From: a bacterium
Lineage (GTDB): Bacteria; Desulfobacterota; Desulfocorpusculales; Desulfocorpusculum
Length of the DNA: 64,000 nucleotides
Assembly (NCBI GenBank): GCA_037481695.1
Contig: JBBFLE010000015.1
Span: 1-64,000 of the forward strand
Direction: 5' to 3'
Numbering within the stretch: the first letter of the stretch is position 1; each line of letters begins with the position of its first letter. Of the stretch, positions 42,967 to 51,748 are shown piece by piece. The translations under genes and the position numbers were made by a program. The notes below the pieces were generated by a model. That model was not told the DNA's origin and searched no databases. It was given only the letters and a program-made list of their open reading frames with translations.

Positions 42967-43716
42967 TCATGGAGCCTTCCCCCCGACCCCCATATTCTTG
43001 GGTGAAGAGGCCCCTGAGAGGATCTGCCGGAGTCTGTCCTCGGGCTTGCCTTTAAGAGTCTCTGGAGTCCAGATCCCTTTTAGCTCGAAGCTGACCCAAG
43101 AGGGGTCTTCCTTGCTCACCTGGGTTGAGGCTAGCTCCAGATGGGACACAACCGAGCCAAAACCTGGCTCTGCCTTCAGTTCCCTCAACATCATGGAAAT
43201 GGGCTCCAGGGCCGAGGAGAACCTGCGAACATCAACCTTTCCCTCCACCACCACCCATAATCTGGACTCCTTGGCCTGGGTTTGGCCTGGGGTGGATCCT
43301 TTACGCCCCTTGGAGGTCTTGTCCTCTTCCAGAGAAACCCTGGAGAGCCACACACCATCGGGCGTCCTTCGGGCCAAAACCCCAAGCACTGCAGCCCACC
43401 CAGGGCTTTCAGCCTCCAATGAGGCCAGGGCCCTGGCCTCCTGGAGCAAGAGTTCCTTTTCTTGGGCCAAGGCCGTCTGTTGCTGCCTGAGGGCCTTGAG
43501 ATGCTCGCGCTGAGCCGATTCGCTCTTGAAAAGGGGTTGGGCCACCATCAAATACCCGGCTGCCAAAAGTACAAGCAGTGAAAGCCCGGCCAGCAGGTAC
43601 GTGGATGTGAGGATTTCCAATATGCTGGGATAAAAATTTGACCAGTTCCTCCCTGCAGAGACTCCTTCCCTGAGGTCAACCCCAAACCAGTTCCTCCTGC
43701 CTCCAGAGCCTTTCAT
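42967..43716 (-). CDS. pilN: Type IV pilus assembly protein PilN
   Basis: A 249-aa bitopic protein. The N-terminal cytoplasmic tail ends before a membrane helix (LLAGLSLLVLLAAGYLMVAQ), followed by a coiled coil (HLKALRQQQTALAQEKELLL) and a PilN-type ferredoxin-like fold (WAAVLGVLARRTPDGVWLSR). The short INLLP motif that binds PilM is not obvious; the tail reads NWFGVDLREG in that place. GAGGGC precedes the ATG. It lies between pilM and the pilO-pilP fusion, the standard order. Confidence 0.85.
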   Translation of the reverse strand: MKGSGGRRNWFGVDLREGVSAGRNWSNFYPSILEILTSTYLLAGLSLLVLLAAGYLMVAQPLFKSESAQREHLKALRQQQTALAQEKELLLQEARALASLEAESPGWAAVLGVLARRTPDGVWLSRVSLEEDKTSKGRKGSTPGQTQAKESRLWVVVEGKVDVRRFSSALEPISMMLRELKAEPGFGSVVSHLELASTQVSKEDPSWVSFELKGIWTPETLKGKPEDRLRQILSGASSPKNMGVGGKAP

Positions 43717-43755
43717 GCCCTCAAGTCCCTTGGGAAAACTTTGCCCATGAGTCCT

Positions 43756-44862
43756 TCAATGGCCCAGGGTTGAACCCAGAGCCAGTGCCCAGAGGGGAGC
43801 GCTTTGAACCACCCAATGCTGGGAAGACCCGGCTTGCTGCCAATGAAGGCCAGGCATGGGGTTCAAGGGTTCCACCGGAAGACCCAGTTTCTCCTGTAGC
43901 AAAGGACCCACACCTGGCACCATGGCACCGCCTCCTGCCAACATCACCCTGGAAAAACCCATTCTGCCCGTCACATTGTCATAGTAGGCAAGGGAACGGC
44001 GGATCTCCACCAGCAATTCCTCCAGGCTGGCCTCTTCTATTTTTTGGTCCTCTCTGCCCTGTGGCCCCAGGCTAAGGGGTATGTATCTGGAAAAAAACAT
44101 GCCCTCATTTCGGTGCACTGTGATGAGGGTTTCACAGGTGCCCATGTCCATCACCACCTTGGTCTCCTGGGGCTGCTGGGAGGCCAAAAGCGAAGCATTG
44201 GCAAGGGCCAGGGGAGCCACCTCTATGGCGTGGGGCTCCAGTCCCAGGCGTTTCAGCAAGGCCTGGTGCTCTCTTAGGGCCTCTCTGGCCACTGCCACCA
44301 ACAATATCTGGAATGTGGAGTTCTTCTTGTCCTCTGAGAGCACCTGATGGCGCAACAGCATCTTGCCCGGATCATAGGGCATGTGTTTTCGAGCCTCGAA
44401 CTCCATGGCCTGGGCCAGCTGGCGAGGAGGCATCCTGGGGAAACTTATCTGTCTCACGAGCGTGTCCGCATCCCCAAGACATGTCACCACAGGGCTGCCC
44501 TTTAGGTCCTTGAGCAAGGCGGCCGCTGCCTCCACCCGTTCCGAGCTGTCCCCGCTGGAGGATTTCACACAGGCCATTCCAACCTGAAGCAGGCGCACGC
44601 TTCTGGGAGTGCGCTCCAGCCTGACCATCTTGACCAGACTGCGGCCTATGTCCAGACCCACCCTGATTCCAGTTCGGAACTTGGAGCGGGAAGGCTCAAG
44701 GGAACTAAGGAGAACCTCCCCTGGTTCCAAAACCCCAGAGCCTTGCTCCTGCATTGATTCAGGAGGGCTTTGGCCCTGGGCAGAATTGTACGGGGACACG
44801 GGTTTCCCGCGAATCACCTCCAGAAGCCTTTGAGTGGCTAGGGGTTCAGGATCCTTTCTCAA
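43756..44862 (-). CDS. pilM: Type IV pilus actin-like protein PilM
   Basis: A 368-aa actin-fold protein; RVGLDIGRSLVKMVRLE is the phosphate-1 motif, VVMDMGTCETLITVHRN phosphate-2, and VMLAGGGAMVPGVGPLLQEK the adenosine motif. Before them is an unusual 65-residue extension rich in Pro, Gln and Ser. The start is a TTG overlapping the previous stop as TTGA, with GTGGAGCC just upstream. PilM binds the PilN tail in the cytoplasm and links the alignment complex to the motor. Confidence 0.88.
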   Translation of the reverse strand: MRKDPEPLATQRLLEVIRGKPVSPYNSAQGQSPPESMQEQGSGVLEPGEVLLSSLEPSRSKFRTGIRVGLDIGRSLVKMVRLERTPRSVRLLQVGMACVKSSSGDSSERVEAAAALLKDLKGSPVVTCLGDADTLVRQISFPRMPPRQLAQAMEFEARKHMPYDPGKMLLRHQVLSEDKKNSTFQILLVAVAREALREHQALLKRLGLEPHAIEVAPLALANASLLASQQPQETKVVMDMGTCETLITVHRNEGMFFSRYIPLSLGPQGREDQKIEEASLEELLVEIRRSLAYYDNVTGRMGFSRVMLAGGGAMVPGVGPLLQEKLGLPVEPLNPMPGLHWQQAGSSQHWVVQSAPLWALALGSTLGH

Positions 44863-46508
44863 GGCTCCACTCTTTCTGCCTGAGAACTCATGGTCAACAC
44901 CTGCAGGATCTCCCCAATTCCTATTTTACCAGGCGAAATCCCCTCCAGGTCGCTCCCATGGCCTGCCGTAGATCTGAATATGCCGTAGCCCCAGAAACCT
45001 TCTCTTTGCTCCCTGGCCAAGATCAAGGTCCCCTCCCCCAGCCTCTGCAGCTCCTGGCGCGCCCATGCCTCTGCCTTTTCCCTCCAGGGAAACCAGGCCA
45101 GCAATTGGGCCTGTACCTCTTGTGCAGGCTCCCTTTGAACAGGTAAGATCAAGCTGTCCCCGGGTTGTAGGCGGTCCGGGTTGGCTATTGCTGGGTTGGC
45201 CCTCCTGAACCTGCGCATCCACTCGGATTCAGGATCCAGAACCATGCCCAGGTTCCTCTCTACCAGGGCAGAGAGGGTGTCGCCTTTTCTTACCACGACT
45301 CTGACACCCGAATCAAGCCGGCCTGAGTCTCCAAGCTTTTCCAGCCATTGCTGAGGGGAGAGTACCAGAGGTTGCGGCTGTAAAACCGCTTTTTCGGGCT
45401 GGGGGGGCTCGGTGGGGACAGAGGATTCCTGGGTTTCAAAAGAGCCTCTAAGCCCCTCCTGTACCATCTCATGCTCTTGGATACGGGCAACAAAGCCCTG
45501 GGAAGCAGCCTCCGGCTGGGGTTCAGGCAGAGGACTTGGGGGCCCAGACATGAGGCCCGCAGCCCCCAGAAGGGCCAGGAGAATGGCTCCGGCCGCAAGG
45601 CTAGAGCCCAGGGCCAAATCCCGGACCCGGATTCTTTTGCTGGTCTTGCCTTCTGGTTTTCTTATTAGGATCCCCTTTATTTCCGAGTAAGCGCCCTTGA
45701 CCGAGTCCACATCCACCTGCTGTGCCTGGGCCATCATGGCTTTTAGCATTGAATGATGGCACAGGTTTATGATCTTTCTAGGATGGCCCTGAGAGAGCTT
45801 GTGGATCAGGCCAACCGCCCTGGGGGTGAAGAGCTGTTTGTGGGGAGCCATACCGCATTGGCTCAGCCTGTGGTGCACCATGGCCCTGGTTTCGTGAAGA
45901 TTCATGGGCTTGAGCCAAACCATCAGGTTCACCCGATCCAAGAGATTGGGCATTTCCTGCAAACGCTCCCAAAGCTCTTTCTGAGCAAACACAACCATCT
46001 GGAGGAGCTTACAGTTGTTGCTTTCGAAATTGAGCAGCTCCCTCAGTGTCTCCAGGCTGGAACAAGAGAGCTTCTGCCCCTCGTCTATGAACAAGACCAC
46101 CACCCTATTCTTCTCCAGGGTCTCCCTCAGCAATATGTGCTGAAGGTTATCCATGAGAGCCATCCGACTTTCCTTGCCAGAAGGCTCTCCCCCTAGAAGT
46201 CTCAGGAGGTGGGCCAGCATTTCCTGGTCAGAGGGGAAGCCCGGATCCAACAAAAGGTGAACGCTGAAGCGCTCCCTTTCTGCCTCGAAACACCTGAGCA
46301 GCACCCTGCTCATGGTGGTCTTGCCTGTGCCCACCTCCCCCAGCACCAGGTTGAGGCCACGGCGCAACCTTATGGCTATTTCCAGCTTCTGGAGTGCCTG
46401 AAGGTAATCCTTGGTGGGATAGAAAAGCTCCGGGTCCGGAGAGTTGGAGAAAGGCTCACGAGTCAGCTTGAGAAGCTCGAAGTACTCCATCTCAGGGTTC
46501 CAGTTCAT
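44859..46508 (-). CDS. ExeA/GspA-like AAA ATPase with LysM-like and C-terminal periplasmic domains
   Basis: The N-terminal ~270 residues are an ExeA-like ATPase: LTREPFSNSPDPELFYPT, Walker A GEVGTGKTTMS, Walker B VVLFIDEGQKLS and GHPRKIINLCHHS. A membrane helix follows (LALGSSLAAGAILLALLGAA), then a Pro-rich spacer, a LysM-like motif (VRKGDTLSALVERNLG ... LQPGDSLILPVQ) and a final SPOR-like domain. ExeA-type proteins help secretin assembly through the peptidoglycan, which fits its place next to pilM-pilQ. Start is uncertain between 46508 and 46490. Confidence 0.8.
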   Translation of the reverse strand: MNWNPEMEYFELLKLTREPFSNSPDPELFYPTKDYLQALQKLEIAIRLRRGLNLVLGEVGTGKTTMSRVLLRCFEAERERFSVHLLLDPGFPSDQEMLAHLLRLLGGEPSGKESRMALMDNLQHILLRETLEKNRVVVLFIDEGQKLSCSSLETLRELLNFESNNCKLLQMVVFAQKELWERLQEMPNLLDRVNLMVWLKPMNLHETRAMVHHRLSQCGMAPHKQLFTPRAVGLIHKLSQGHPRKIINLCHHSMLKAMMAQAQQVDVDSVKGAYSEIKGILIRKPEGKTSKRIRVRDLALGSSLAAGAILLALLGAAGLMSGPPSPLPEPQPEAASQGFVARIQEHEMVQEGLRGSFETQESSVPTEPPQPEKAVLQPQPLVLSPQQWLEKLGDSGRLDSGVRVVVRKGDTLSALVERNLGMVLDPESEWMRRFRRANPAIANPDRLQPGDSLILPVQREPAQEVQAQLLAWFPWREKAEAWARQELQRLGEGTLILAREQREGFWGYGIFRSTAGHGSDLEGISPGKIGIGEILQVLTMSSQAERVEP

Positions 46509-48753
46509 CCTCTGCCAGTTCTCGCCAGAACCTGGGCTCCAGGCAAAAGGCAGCGCTGAGTCCATGGTTCATCATGGTGGCCCCTGGCAGCTCCAGACGG
46601 TCCAGGCGTATGGTGAGGCCCAGATCAGCCTCCTGCAGGGGTTCCACCTCCCAGCAATCACCAGAGGCCACACAGGGCACATCCATGCTCTGCCCAGAAG
46701 AGGGGTCGTCCCAGCGAACAATGCCTCCAGGCCCCAAGAATGTGGGTGAAGGCTCCATGGGGCCTGGCCCGTCAGGGTCGAAAATCACTCTATTGCCAGA
46801 GACCCTAAGCTCCCTCTGGGAGCTGCCAGCGCCATCCCAATGCACCCAGGTGATTTTCCAATCCTCCAGTCTAAGGGCCAACTCACGCAGCCTCTGGAAG
46901 TCAAAACCTGCCTTGTCCCCATCCATGGAAGAGAAGCTTATTCTCAGGCGTTTCCATTGGGGAAGAACCCCCTGTTGGTAATCATCCAGGGCCGGATCTG
47001 GATCCGAAACATCTGAGCCTTCCAATTTGTACCCCCTTTTACCCCACATGTCAGAGAGGTACCTGTCTGATTCTGCCAAGTCCTCCTGGTTCAATCCATA
47101 GGATAGCTCCCTGGCCTCTGAGTCCCTCAAGAAAAGTCTGAATCTGGCCTCCCGCTGGGTGGTGAGGGTGACACCCTCGGAGATCTGCTGGATCTTCTTG
47201 TAGTTATCCATTGCCATGAACAGATCCAGGTGAGTATATGACCTCCAGTCCTGAACACAACCAGCGCATCTGTCCAGGGCCAGCCTGGCTTCCAGGCCGA
47301 GGTTTGCATCAGCCACCTGGGGTCTCAGGCTGTACCTGAGCACATGGGCCAGCCCTTGGTGCCCAGTGTCCCCGGAGTCCCCGGCTCTGTGAGCTATCTC
47401 GTCAGCAAGATAGACTCCCTGGGCCAGCTCACCTCCTGTGTTGTCCCACCATTGCCCCAGGCCATCCTGTTCAAAGCGATCCAGCAGAACCGGTGGAGGG
47501 CTCCAGCCCATGATGCCGTTTAGCACCATGGGATCAAAGACCAGGGCCCACCCCTGGGAGAGAAGCTTTAGATCCCCTCCTGTCACAATACTTCCCAGCA
47601 TGTATTTGGCGGAGCAGGGCGTGCTTCCCGAGCAGTCCACCCCGGCGGGTGTGCCCAGGGAGCCCAGGACCACCTGCGTGCTGGCCACAAAAATGCCATT
47701 TAGCCACTCGCCGGTTCTACCCATTACTTCTATTTCCCTTGCCAGGCCCACAAGCCTCCCACCCCATCCACAGTGGACTCCATGCAGGCTCAGCTTACCA
47801 GATGCCACCAGGATCAGATCTTTCTTGAGCCAGTCTCTCTCCAGATCCACATCCTCGATGAGTATGTCCCCCTGGACCCATATCACCCCACCTTGGGGCA
47901 GATCCAAGGTGGGATCAGAGCCCTTTGTGAATATTTGGGAAGCTTCAAACTCCTTGAGGGGAATTCCCTGGAAATAGCTTTTCATGGGTGTACCCTGAGA
48001 ATCGAAGAGTTCTCCAGGTAACACGGGCGAGCCCAGGCTCACCTGCCCCACCATCAGGGTATTGAAAGAGGTGGGGCCCGAAGCTACATCATAAAGAAAT
48101 CCCTGGGATCTTATTGCCTTTGCCAAGAGCAAAGAGCCCGATCCTGCCTGAAGGCTGATCTCATCTCCGCCAGAGCCCGCAACCCGCCTGGCGGCCAGAA
48201 CAAGGTCCTCTCCCAAGGAGCCAGGCAGTCCCAGATAGGTCTCCAAGAAGTAATTGCTGTCTGCAGGGTCTGCATCCTGGAGATCCGGGTACCCGTCATT
48301 GTCCTTGTCCGAGAGGCCCGCCCAGCCGTTTCCGTTCAAGTCCACGGACCCCAGAACCCTGAGCCTCACCTTGGTGTTTGACCCTCGCACGTCCCCCAGA
48401 AGGTAGTAAGGCCTGCCAGGGCCGGGTGAAAAAGGCTGCGCAGGGCCCTGGGTGGCCAGCTGAAGGAAATCAACGTCCTTGGAAGGATACCCGGGAGATC
48501 CGTACCACTTCCAGTGGAAGGGATTGGGGCTAGTGCTCACCCCGAGGCAAGCAAGCCTTCGCAAGAGCCAGGCCGCCCTGCTCACCCCTGCCTGGGCTGC
48601 CTGACGGGCCTGTTCCTGCCTCAGGGCCTCTTGACTCAGGTGTGTTTCCAGCTCTTTGAGTTTCAGAAACTCAAGGCCTACCAGGGAGATTATTAAGACC
48701 AAAATCAAGACCGCCAGATATGCAGCGCCATGACTTGGGCGGTCTGTAATCAC
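46492..48753 (-). CDS. Large PilX-like pilus-assembly/minor-pilin protein with Ca-binding-like loops
   Basis: A 753-aa protein with an N-terminal membrane helix (AAYLAVLILVLIISLVGLEF) and a PilX-like start (EQARQAAQAGVSRAAWLLRR). The rest is a large periplasmic or surface region without known domains, apart from acidic loops: DLNGNGWAGLSDKDNDGYPD and LQDADPADSN, of the EF-hand/thrombospondin-3 kind. A Cys-rich patch (CAGC; CSGSTPC) may form disulfides. The start is a GTG at 48753 directly behind the previous stop, with GAGAGG six bases upstream. By position it replaces PilX/PilY-type components and could be a pilus-tip adhesin. Confidence 0.65.
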   Translation of the reverse strand: MITDRPSHGAAYLAVLILVLIISLVGLEFLKLKELETHLSQEALRQEQARQAAQAGVSRAAWLLRRLACLGVSTSPNPFHWKWYGSPGYPSKDVDFLQLATQGPAQPFSPGPGRPYYLLGDVRGSNTKVRLRVLGSVDLNGNGWAGLSDKDNDGYPDLQDADPADSNYFLETYLGLPGSLGEDLVLAARRVAGSGGDEISLQAGSGSLLLAKAIRSQGFLYDVASGPTSFNTLMVGQVSLGSPVLPGELFDSQGTPMKSYFQGIPLKEFEASQIFTKGSDPTLDLPQGGVIWVQGDILIEDVDLERDWLKKDLILVASGKLSLHGVHCGWGGRLVGLAREIEVMGRTGEWLNGIFVASTQVVLGSLGTPAGVDCSGSTPCSAKYMLGSIVTGGDLKLLSQGWALVFDPMVLNGIMGWSPPPVLLDRFEQDGLGQWWDNTGGELAQGVYLADEIAHRAGDSGDTGHQGLAHVLRYSLRPQVADANLGLEARLALDRCAGCVQDWRSYTHLDLFMAMDNYKKIQQISEGVTLTTQREARFRLFLRDSEARELSYGLNQEDLAESDRYLSDMWGKRGYKLEGSDVSDPDPALDDYQQGVLPQWKRLRISFSSMDGDKAGFDFQRLRELALRLEDWKITWVHWDGAGSSQRELRVSGNRVIFDPDGPGPMEPSPTFLGPGGIVRWDDPSSGQSMDVPCVASGDCWEVEPLQEADLGLTIRLDRLELPGATMMNHGLSAAFCLEPRFWRELAEDELEP

Positions 48754-48754
48754 A

Positions 48755-49438
48755 TCAGCCTCTCTGTCTGACCAGTATCTCAAAACTTCTTCTCAGATGC
48801 TTGGCAGATTCAGTGGGAGTTCCCAGGTCGTCTTTAATCACCGCTCTCATGAGCCAAAGTTTGGGATCAGAGCTCTGGGGCCGGATGATCTGAAATCTCT
48901 CCACTTTGACGCTGGATAGGCCCGGCTGCCCGTACCTGTTCTCCAGAAACTCCCTCCACTCTCCCTCACCCTCTCGCACCTCCAGCACCTCTGCCCTGAG
49001 CCTGAAGGACACGGCAGGATATGGATCCGCATCCCAGGTGTTGTTCCTGTTAAGATCCTGGAAACACTCCCTGGGTGCACAGGGGCCGGTGGCACCGCTG
49101 GAGTCCCAAAGCCCGTTTCGGTTTTCATCTTGGAAAGGCTCGGGAGGGAAAAGGGCCGTGAAACTGCTTTCCCCTTCAGACTCCCCCAGGGCAGGAACCC
49201 TTATCTCCCCCGCGGCTTCCACTGTCCTGCGAAGGGCTTCTGACAGCAGCCACACGTTTCTTTGGAGCTCTGCCCTGGCCTCTGCCTCAGCGCTTCGCTC
49301 CACGGCAAAGACCAGAAACATTCCCATGGCCAAGGCCACTAGGCCCAAGACCATCCCTGCTGCCAGGAGCTCCACAAGGGTAAAGCCTCTGGCGTGCATG
49401 ACCGGCGACTTGGGCCCCAATTCCAGCCTTTTTCCCAT
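48755..49438 (-). CDS. PilW-like minor prepilin
   Basis: About 227 aa. The prepilin peptidase site is MHARGFTLVELLAAGMVLG (Gly before Phe, Glu at +5), followed by the hydrophobic helix. Two acidic loops (DENRNGLWDS and DLNRNNTWDADP) look like Ca-binding EF-hand or dockerin loops. Cys residues in GPCAPRECF probably form a disulfide. Start is ambiguous: 49438 (GGGAAGACCGC before ATG) leaves an 18-residue leader; ATG 49501 overlaps the preceding stop (TGATG) but gives an unusually long leader. Confidence 0.75.
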   Translation of the reverse strand: MGKRLELGPKSPVMHARGFTLVELLAAGMVLGLVALAMGMFLVFAVERSAEAEARAELQRNVWLLSEALRRTVEAAGEIRVPALGESEGESSFTALFPPEPFQDENRNGLWDSSGATGPCAPRECFQDLNRNNTWDADPYPAVSFRLRAEVLEVREGEGEWREFLENRYGQPGLSSVKVERFQIIRPQSSDPKLWLMRAVIKDDLGTPTESAKHLRRSFEILVRQRG

Positions 49439-49500
49439 GCGGTCTTCCCAAAACCAGAGAGAGTCTTGGGGCGCCCAGGCCCTGGCCTCAGAAGACCCCA

Positions 49501-50136
49501 TCAACGGGCAAGAAAAGTCTCCAATGCCACATGGGGAGATGAGGGTGAGAAATCAGAATCCTGGCTGACCTCCACCCTCACCAAGAGATAATCCTCCCCC
49601 GGTCCGTTTATGGGATCATCCACCAAAATCACATTCCATCTCAGATAACCCTTCAGGTCGTCCGAGGGCTCAGCCGTAGCCCTTTGCTCCAGGATCACGG
49701 GATTGGAGGAATCCAAATGTTCTTTTCCAGGCTCAGGCTCCCCCAACAGGGAAGCATGTGTCAGAGGCAGGCTCCTTAGCTCCTCCAGCTTCTGTTGAGC
49801 CTTCTGGAGGGCTGCCCTCAGCCATTCCTCCTGTTCCATCCCGCTTTGGCCAGCCACGAACAAATAGCCTGTTGCTATGACCGCCACGGCCAGGAGGGTT
49901 GCAGCCACAAGCACCTCCAAGAGGCTGAATCCCTTGGGATCCCTCCTTTTTTTTCTTTGGAAAGAGTTTGACTCAAGGCAGCCGGCCCGCTCTGCCTGGG
50001 CATGCTCGGGCCTGGCTCCATTGCCAAGATCCAAGCTCCTGGGGCCCCAAGCCCCAAAGATTTCAAGAAGGCTCAATAAAAAGCCTCCCAACACAAACCC
50101 GTACTTTTCCCGAACACCTGTTTCCTTGGGGGCCAC
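49501..50136 (-). CDS. PilV-like minor prepilin
   Basis: The cleavage site and helix read RDPKGFSLLEVLVAATLLAV; Glu at +5 is present. As annotated from a GTG at 50136, the leader would be about 69 residues and contain a separate hydrophobic stretch (FVLGGFLLSLLEIFGAWG), which is abnormal for prepilins. No in-frame ATG lies nearer, although AGGAGG occurs just before the cleavage-site codons. The true start could be a non-standard codon. The mature part is soluble-looking with no motif beyond the pilin fold. Confidence 0.65.
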   Translation of the reverse strand: MAPKETGVREKYGFVLGGFLLSLLEIFGAWGPRSLDLGNGARPEHAQAERAGCLESNSFQRKKRRDPKGFSLLEVLVAATLLAVAVIATGYLFVAGQSGMEQEEWLRAALQKAQQKLEELRSLPLTHASLLGEPEPGKEHLDSSNPVILEQRATAEPSDDLKGYLRWNVILVDDPINGPGEDYLLVRVEVSQDSDFSPSSPHVALETFLAR

Positions 50137-50264
50137 ACCCCCAGGGCATACCTACTCATTTCCACTGCCAAAGGGAAGATGAGGCTCCATCCCGGCATGA
50201 ATGGGCTTGTCCCTGGATATGCTTGAGTCAGCCAGCCTTATCCACCCATGGTTTATGATGGAGG

Positions 50265-50699
50265 CTAATCCAGTTGCTCTTCCCATCTTCCCCTGGGAGT
50301 TGAGTTGATGTTATAGACGTACCTGAGGAATCCCGAGGCCGGAAGTCCCTCTTTCACACCCTGGGAATTCACCCAGGCCGTAACCGTGAAGCTCTCCTTT
50401 CCGGAGACCATGGAAACCTCGTAATCAAAAAGCTCCGACTCCTTGACATCCACCCTAAGTCTTTCCAAGAAATCCTGATAACTGTTCCTGGAGACAGCCA
50501 GAAAAACTCCGTTTCTCTCTGCATAGGCCTTCTCGGCTGCCACTATGGCCCCGATCATGGAGCGGGCTTCAGAGGCCTTGGTCTGTTTGATATATCTCTG
50601 GTATATGGGCATTGCTATGACAGCCAGGACCCCCACCAGCAAGATTACCACCATCATCTCTGTGAGAGTAAAGCCCCGGCCCGTGCTTCTCCAAAGCAT
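50265..50699 (-). CDS. Type IV minor pilin (PilE/PilA-like)
   Basis: A 144-aa prepilin with a short leader and site MLWRSTGRGFTLTEMMVVIL, Glu at +5, then a membrane helix and the N-terminal stalk (YQRYIKQTKASEARSMIGAI). Start at 50699 was chosen because it gives a 9-residue leader; the frame extends to a GTG at 50774. Lacks the C-terminal disulfide pair of major pilins. It resembles the major pilin encoded next upstream and may have arisen by duplication. Confidence 0.8.
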   Translation of the reverse strand: MLWRSTGRGFTLTEMMVVILLVGVLAVIAMPIYQRYIKQTKASEARSMIGAIVAAEKAYAERNGVFLAVSRNSYQDFLERLRVDVKESELFDYEVSMVSGKESFTVTAWVNSQGVKEGLPASGFLRYVYNINSTPRGRWEEQLD

Positions 50700-51040
50700 C
50701 TCAGGGCAACTCCGCCATGGGCCGGGGGGTTTTGAAGGGCAAAAAAACAAGACACGGATCATATAAAAGGACACCAGGCTTCTCCGGATCCTGCCTGTTT
50801 CCAGGACCGGCCTTTACCAACATCTCTCATGGGCTTGCCTCTGTGGCCCAAGAAATTCTTCCCAGCCCCGGTCAAGCCTTAAGGTACACGGGCTAGGGGC
50901 TAAAAAGTCAAATCCTGCTTTGGCTCAATCCCCTGCACTATCTCCAATGTAAAACTCTAAAGGTATGTGCTCGTCTACCGGCTTACCCAAGTATCTGCTG
51001 AACCCTTAAAGCATTGTCCGGCTTTGCCAAACAGTGTCTC
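50700..51040. other. Intergenic region between pilin genes
   Basis: About 340 nt between the major pilin gene (ending 51041) and the start of the next pilin gene. No gene is supported. The region holds no clean stem with T-run, so readthrough from the pilin gene to the minor pilins is possible. No second sigma-54 site was seen. Confidence 0.4.
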
Positions 51041-51523
51041 TTAGCTTCCTGATGCCGGGATCATGTCATCCGTTATGCATTCCTTGTCACTGCTCCATTT
51101 TCCCACAGGAGTGGTTGCTGGGTCATAGGTGTACTTTATCCAGCACTTGGAGTAGTCACTTCTGTATTGGGCGGTGGCAGTGGCTGTGACCTCGAATTTG
51201 GTGTTGGGAGGTCCTCCTGAGGCCGTGACAGAGTAAGTGAAATACTTGGTATCCGATAGGTCTAAGCCTTTGGCCTTGAAGTCCTCGGGCTTATCTGCAC
51301 TGTAAAACCCCTGGGCCGGCACTCTTTGCATCTCCAGTTTCTCAGAGGTGATGATGGCGCCGATTATGCTTGTGGCCTCTGTGATCTTGGATTTCTCCAC
51401 ATATCCTGTGTAAAGAGGCACCGCCACCGCAGCCAATATTCCAACTATGATGATGACCACCATCATCTCCACCAGAGTAAAACCCCGTTGCTTCTCTTTT
51501 TCCTTGTCTTTGTTGCCTCTCAT
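51041..51523 (-). CDS. pilA: Major type IV pilin PilA
   Basis: A 160-aa prepilin. The 14-residue basic leader ends at the site KQRGFTLVEMMVVIIIVG (Gly before Phe; Glu at +5), then the hydrophobic stalk and SKITEATSIIGAIITSEKLE. Two Cys (SKCWIKY and KECITDD) near the C terminus form the usual disulfide-bounded D-region. The ATG at 51523 follows GAGAGGGGAT. A perfect sigma-54 promoter lies about 50 bases upstream. Its own promoter, disulfide pair and location next to pilR-pilS suggest it is the major pilin. Confidence 0.88.
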   Translation of the reverse strand: MRGNKDKEKEKQRGFTLVEMMVVIIIVGILAAVAVPLYTGYVEKSKITEATSIIGAIITSEKLEMQRVPAQGFYSADKPEDFKAKGLDLSDTKYFTYSVTASGGPPNTKFEVTATATAQYRSDYSKCWIKYTYDPATTPVGKWSSDKECITDDMIPASGS

Positions 51524-51570
51524 ATCCCCTCTCCGCAAGAATGCTTGAATGAACTCCTGCCAGGCCTAGT

Positions 51571-51586
51571 AGCAATCCCCGTGCCA
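51571..51586 (-). promoter_or_regulatory. Sigma-54 (-24/-12) promoter of pilA
   Basis: The minus strand reads TGGCACGGGGATTGCT, a perfect fit to the RpoN consensus TGGCACG-N4-TTGC(A/T). The -12 element ends about 48 bases before the pilA ATG. PilR, a sigma-54 activator, is encoded just upstream (51749-53134), so its activation of this promoter is the expected circuit. The A+T-rich stretch 51600-51745 probably contains PilR-binding sites; I did not identify repeats for them. Confidence 0.9.
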
Positions 51587-51748
51587 GGTTGCATGCTAAA
51601 CGAGATCAAATTTTTTAGATCTATAACTAGTTGAATCTTTTCGAATTTTCTGGATCAGGCCGAGAGCTTCCATCATCGGGGCACAAAGTGGGGGCAATTC
51701 CTTGGGCCATCTAGTAAATCTTTCTTGACGTCATATGTAAAAATATAT

